Part shown: in pieces, positions 4,778-5,042 of the stretch
Layout: every line of letters starts with the position of its first letter
Position numbering within the stretch: position 1 is the stretch's first letter
Assembly (NCBI GenBank): GCA_947459465.1
Contig: CANHDS010000058.1
Location: forward strand, 1 to 5,042
From: Burkholderiaceae bacterium
GTDB taxonomy: Bacteria > Pseudomonadota > Gammaproteobacteria > Burkholderiales > Burkholderiaceae
Reading direction: 5' to 3'
Length of the DNA stretch: 5,042 nucleotides
Made by a program: the position numbers and the translations under genes
Notes under the pieces: model-generated
The model's input: the letters and a program-made list of their open reading frames with translations, nothing else
Told to the model about the DNA's origin: nothing
Database searches by the model: none

Positions 4778-5042
4778 ATGGATGTCTTGGCCAATTACTT
4801 TGAGTTCGCAAGCAGTCGTGACCAAATACACGCTAAGTACAAGCTCAATCACCGCGAGTGCATCATCTTGCGAATGGTTGCCAGCGCGTTTCATGAGGGA
4901 CACAAGCTCACAGTGTCGGATGTGATTCAAATGAAATCGATTGCCTCGCCAGCGACCTCACATGCCGCCCTCAAATCGTTGATTGAAAAGAAGTTGATTG
5001 AGAACAAATCGTGCACTAAGGATGCGCGCGTTAGGAAATTAA
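4778..5042 (+). CDS. MarR-like winged-helix transcriptional regulator, N-terminal 88 residues (cut by window edge)
   Basis: The frame from the ATG at 4778 runs without stop to the window end: 88 residues starting MDVLANYFEFASSRDQIHAK. Residues 1-22 look like a short dimerisation-type helix. Residues 24-41 (NHRECIILRMVASAFHEG) fit the first DNA-binding-domain helix, 44-53 (LTVSDVIQMK) the next, and 57-73 (SPATSHAALKSLIEKKL) the recognition helix. A wing follows, NKSCTKDARVRKL (76-88), with the D-x-R found in MarR wings. MarR-type proteins are dimers that bind palindromes near their own promoter and respond to small ligands; the inverted repeats at 4593-4694 are natural candidate sites. The C-terminal helices that complete the dimer interface are outside the window. 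Good SD at 7 nt. An overlapping plus-strand frame from the GTG at 4686 is rejected. Family assignment is by pattern and moderately sure. Confidence 0.75.
   Translation, partial: MDVLANYFEFASSRDQIHAKYKLNHRECIILRMVASAFHEGHKLTVSDVIQMKSIASPATSHAALKSLIEKKLIENKSCTKDARVRKL

Noticed and set aside
4686..4925. Plus-strand frame of 79 codons from a GTG with the GGGGGAG run as apparent Shine-Dalgarno
   Set aside because: It overlaps most of the MarR-like frame, has an unlikely protein sequence, and the MarR-like frame has a better start signal and family-like residues.
4978..5008. Direct repeat GTTGATTGA in the MarR-like gene
   Set aside because: It encodes the repeated residues LIE in the recognition-helix region and is explained by coding.

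Overview
The window looks like chromosomal DNA from a betaproteobacterium, most likely the order Burkholderiales. The base composition is moderate, close to half GC by eye, which would suit a Polynucleobacter-like lineage. The main argument for this is the Bug-type solute-binding protein, a family greatly expanded in Burkholderiales. Supporting signs are a CaiB/crotonase pair of the kind common there and a glycine-zipper lipoprotein with the usual betaproteobacterial tail. The genus is an inference; no rRNA or marker gene is present.

Left part, 1-2099, minus strand: a compact three-gene run transcribed leftwards. A class III (CaiB/BaiF) CoA-transferase overlaps a crotonase-fold protein by 4 nt (ATGA). 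A DUF2237 protein follows; its ribosome binding site abuts the crotonase stop codon, and the gene is cut by the window edge. The first two probably activate and then convert an unidentified organic acid as its CoA thioester. The crotonase lacks both glutamates of classical enoyl-CoA hydratase, so its reaction should not be assumed.

Middle part, 2160-3851, plus strand: after a 60-bp divergent gap comes a 52-residue membrane protein (DUF5993) that overlaps a DsbB-like quinone:disulfide oxidoreductase by 4 nt. A Bug/TctC periplasmic binding protein follows, with its likely start inside or just after the dsbB end. The DsbB is unusual: its CPLC pair is standard, but its second periplasmic cysteine pair sits in a C-terminal tail after a fifth membrane helix.

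Right part, 3911-5042: a 154-residue glycine-zipper lipoprotein (plus) converges, with a 3-nt gap, on a 71-residue protein of unknown function (minus). Beyond it lies a 183-bp non-coding region (4595-4777), the most unusual DNA in the window. It holds a perfect 9-bp AT-rich palindrome, a perfect 12-bp inverted repeat, a consensus -35 hexamer (TTGACA) and an uninterrupted run of 11 G. The run lies where the spacer of a sigma-70 promoter would be. It is followed by a MarR-like winged-helix regulator that runs off the right edge. The arrangement resembles a length-variable (phase-variable) promoter, but an assembly or sequencing artefact must be excluded first. I see no tRNA, rRNA, CRISPR array, insertion sequence or prophage gene.
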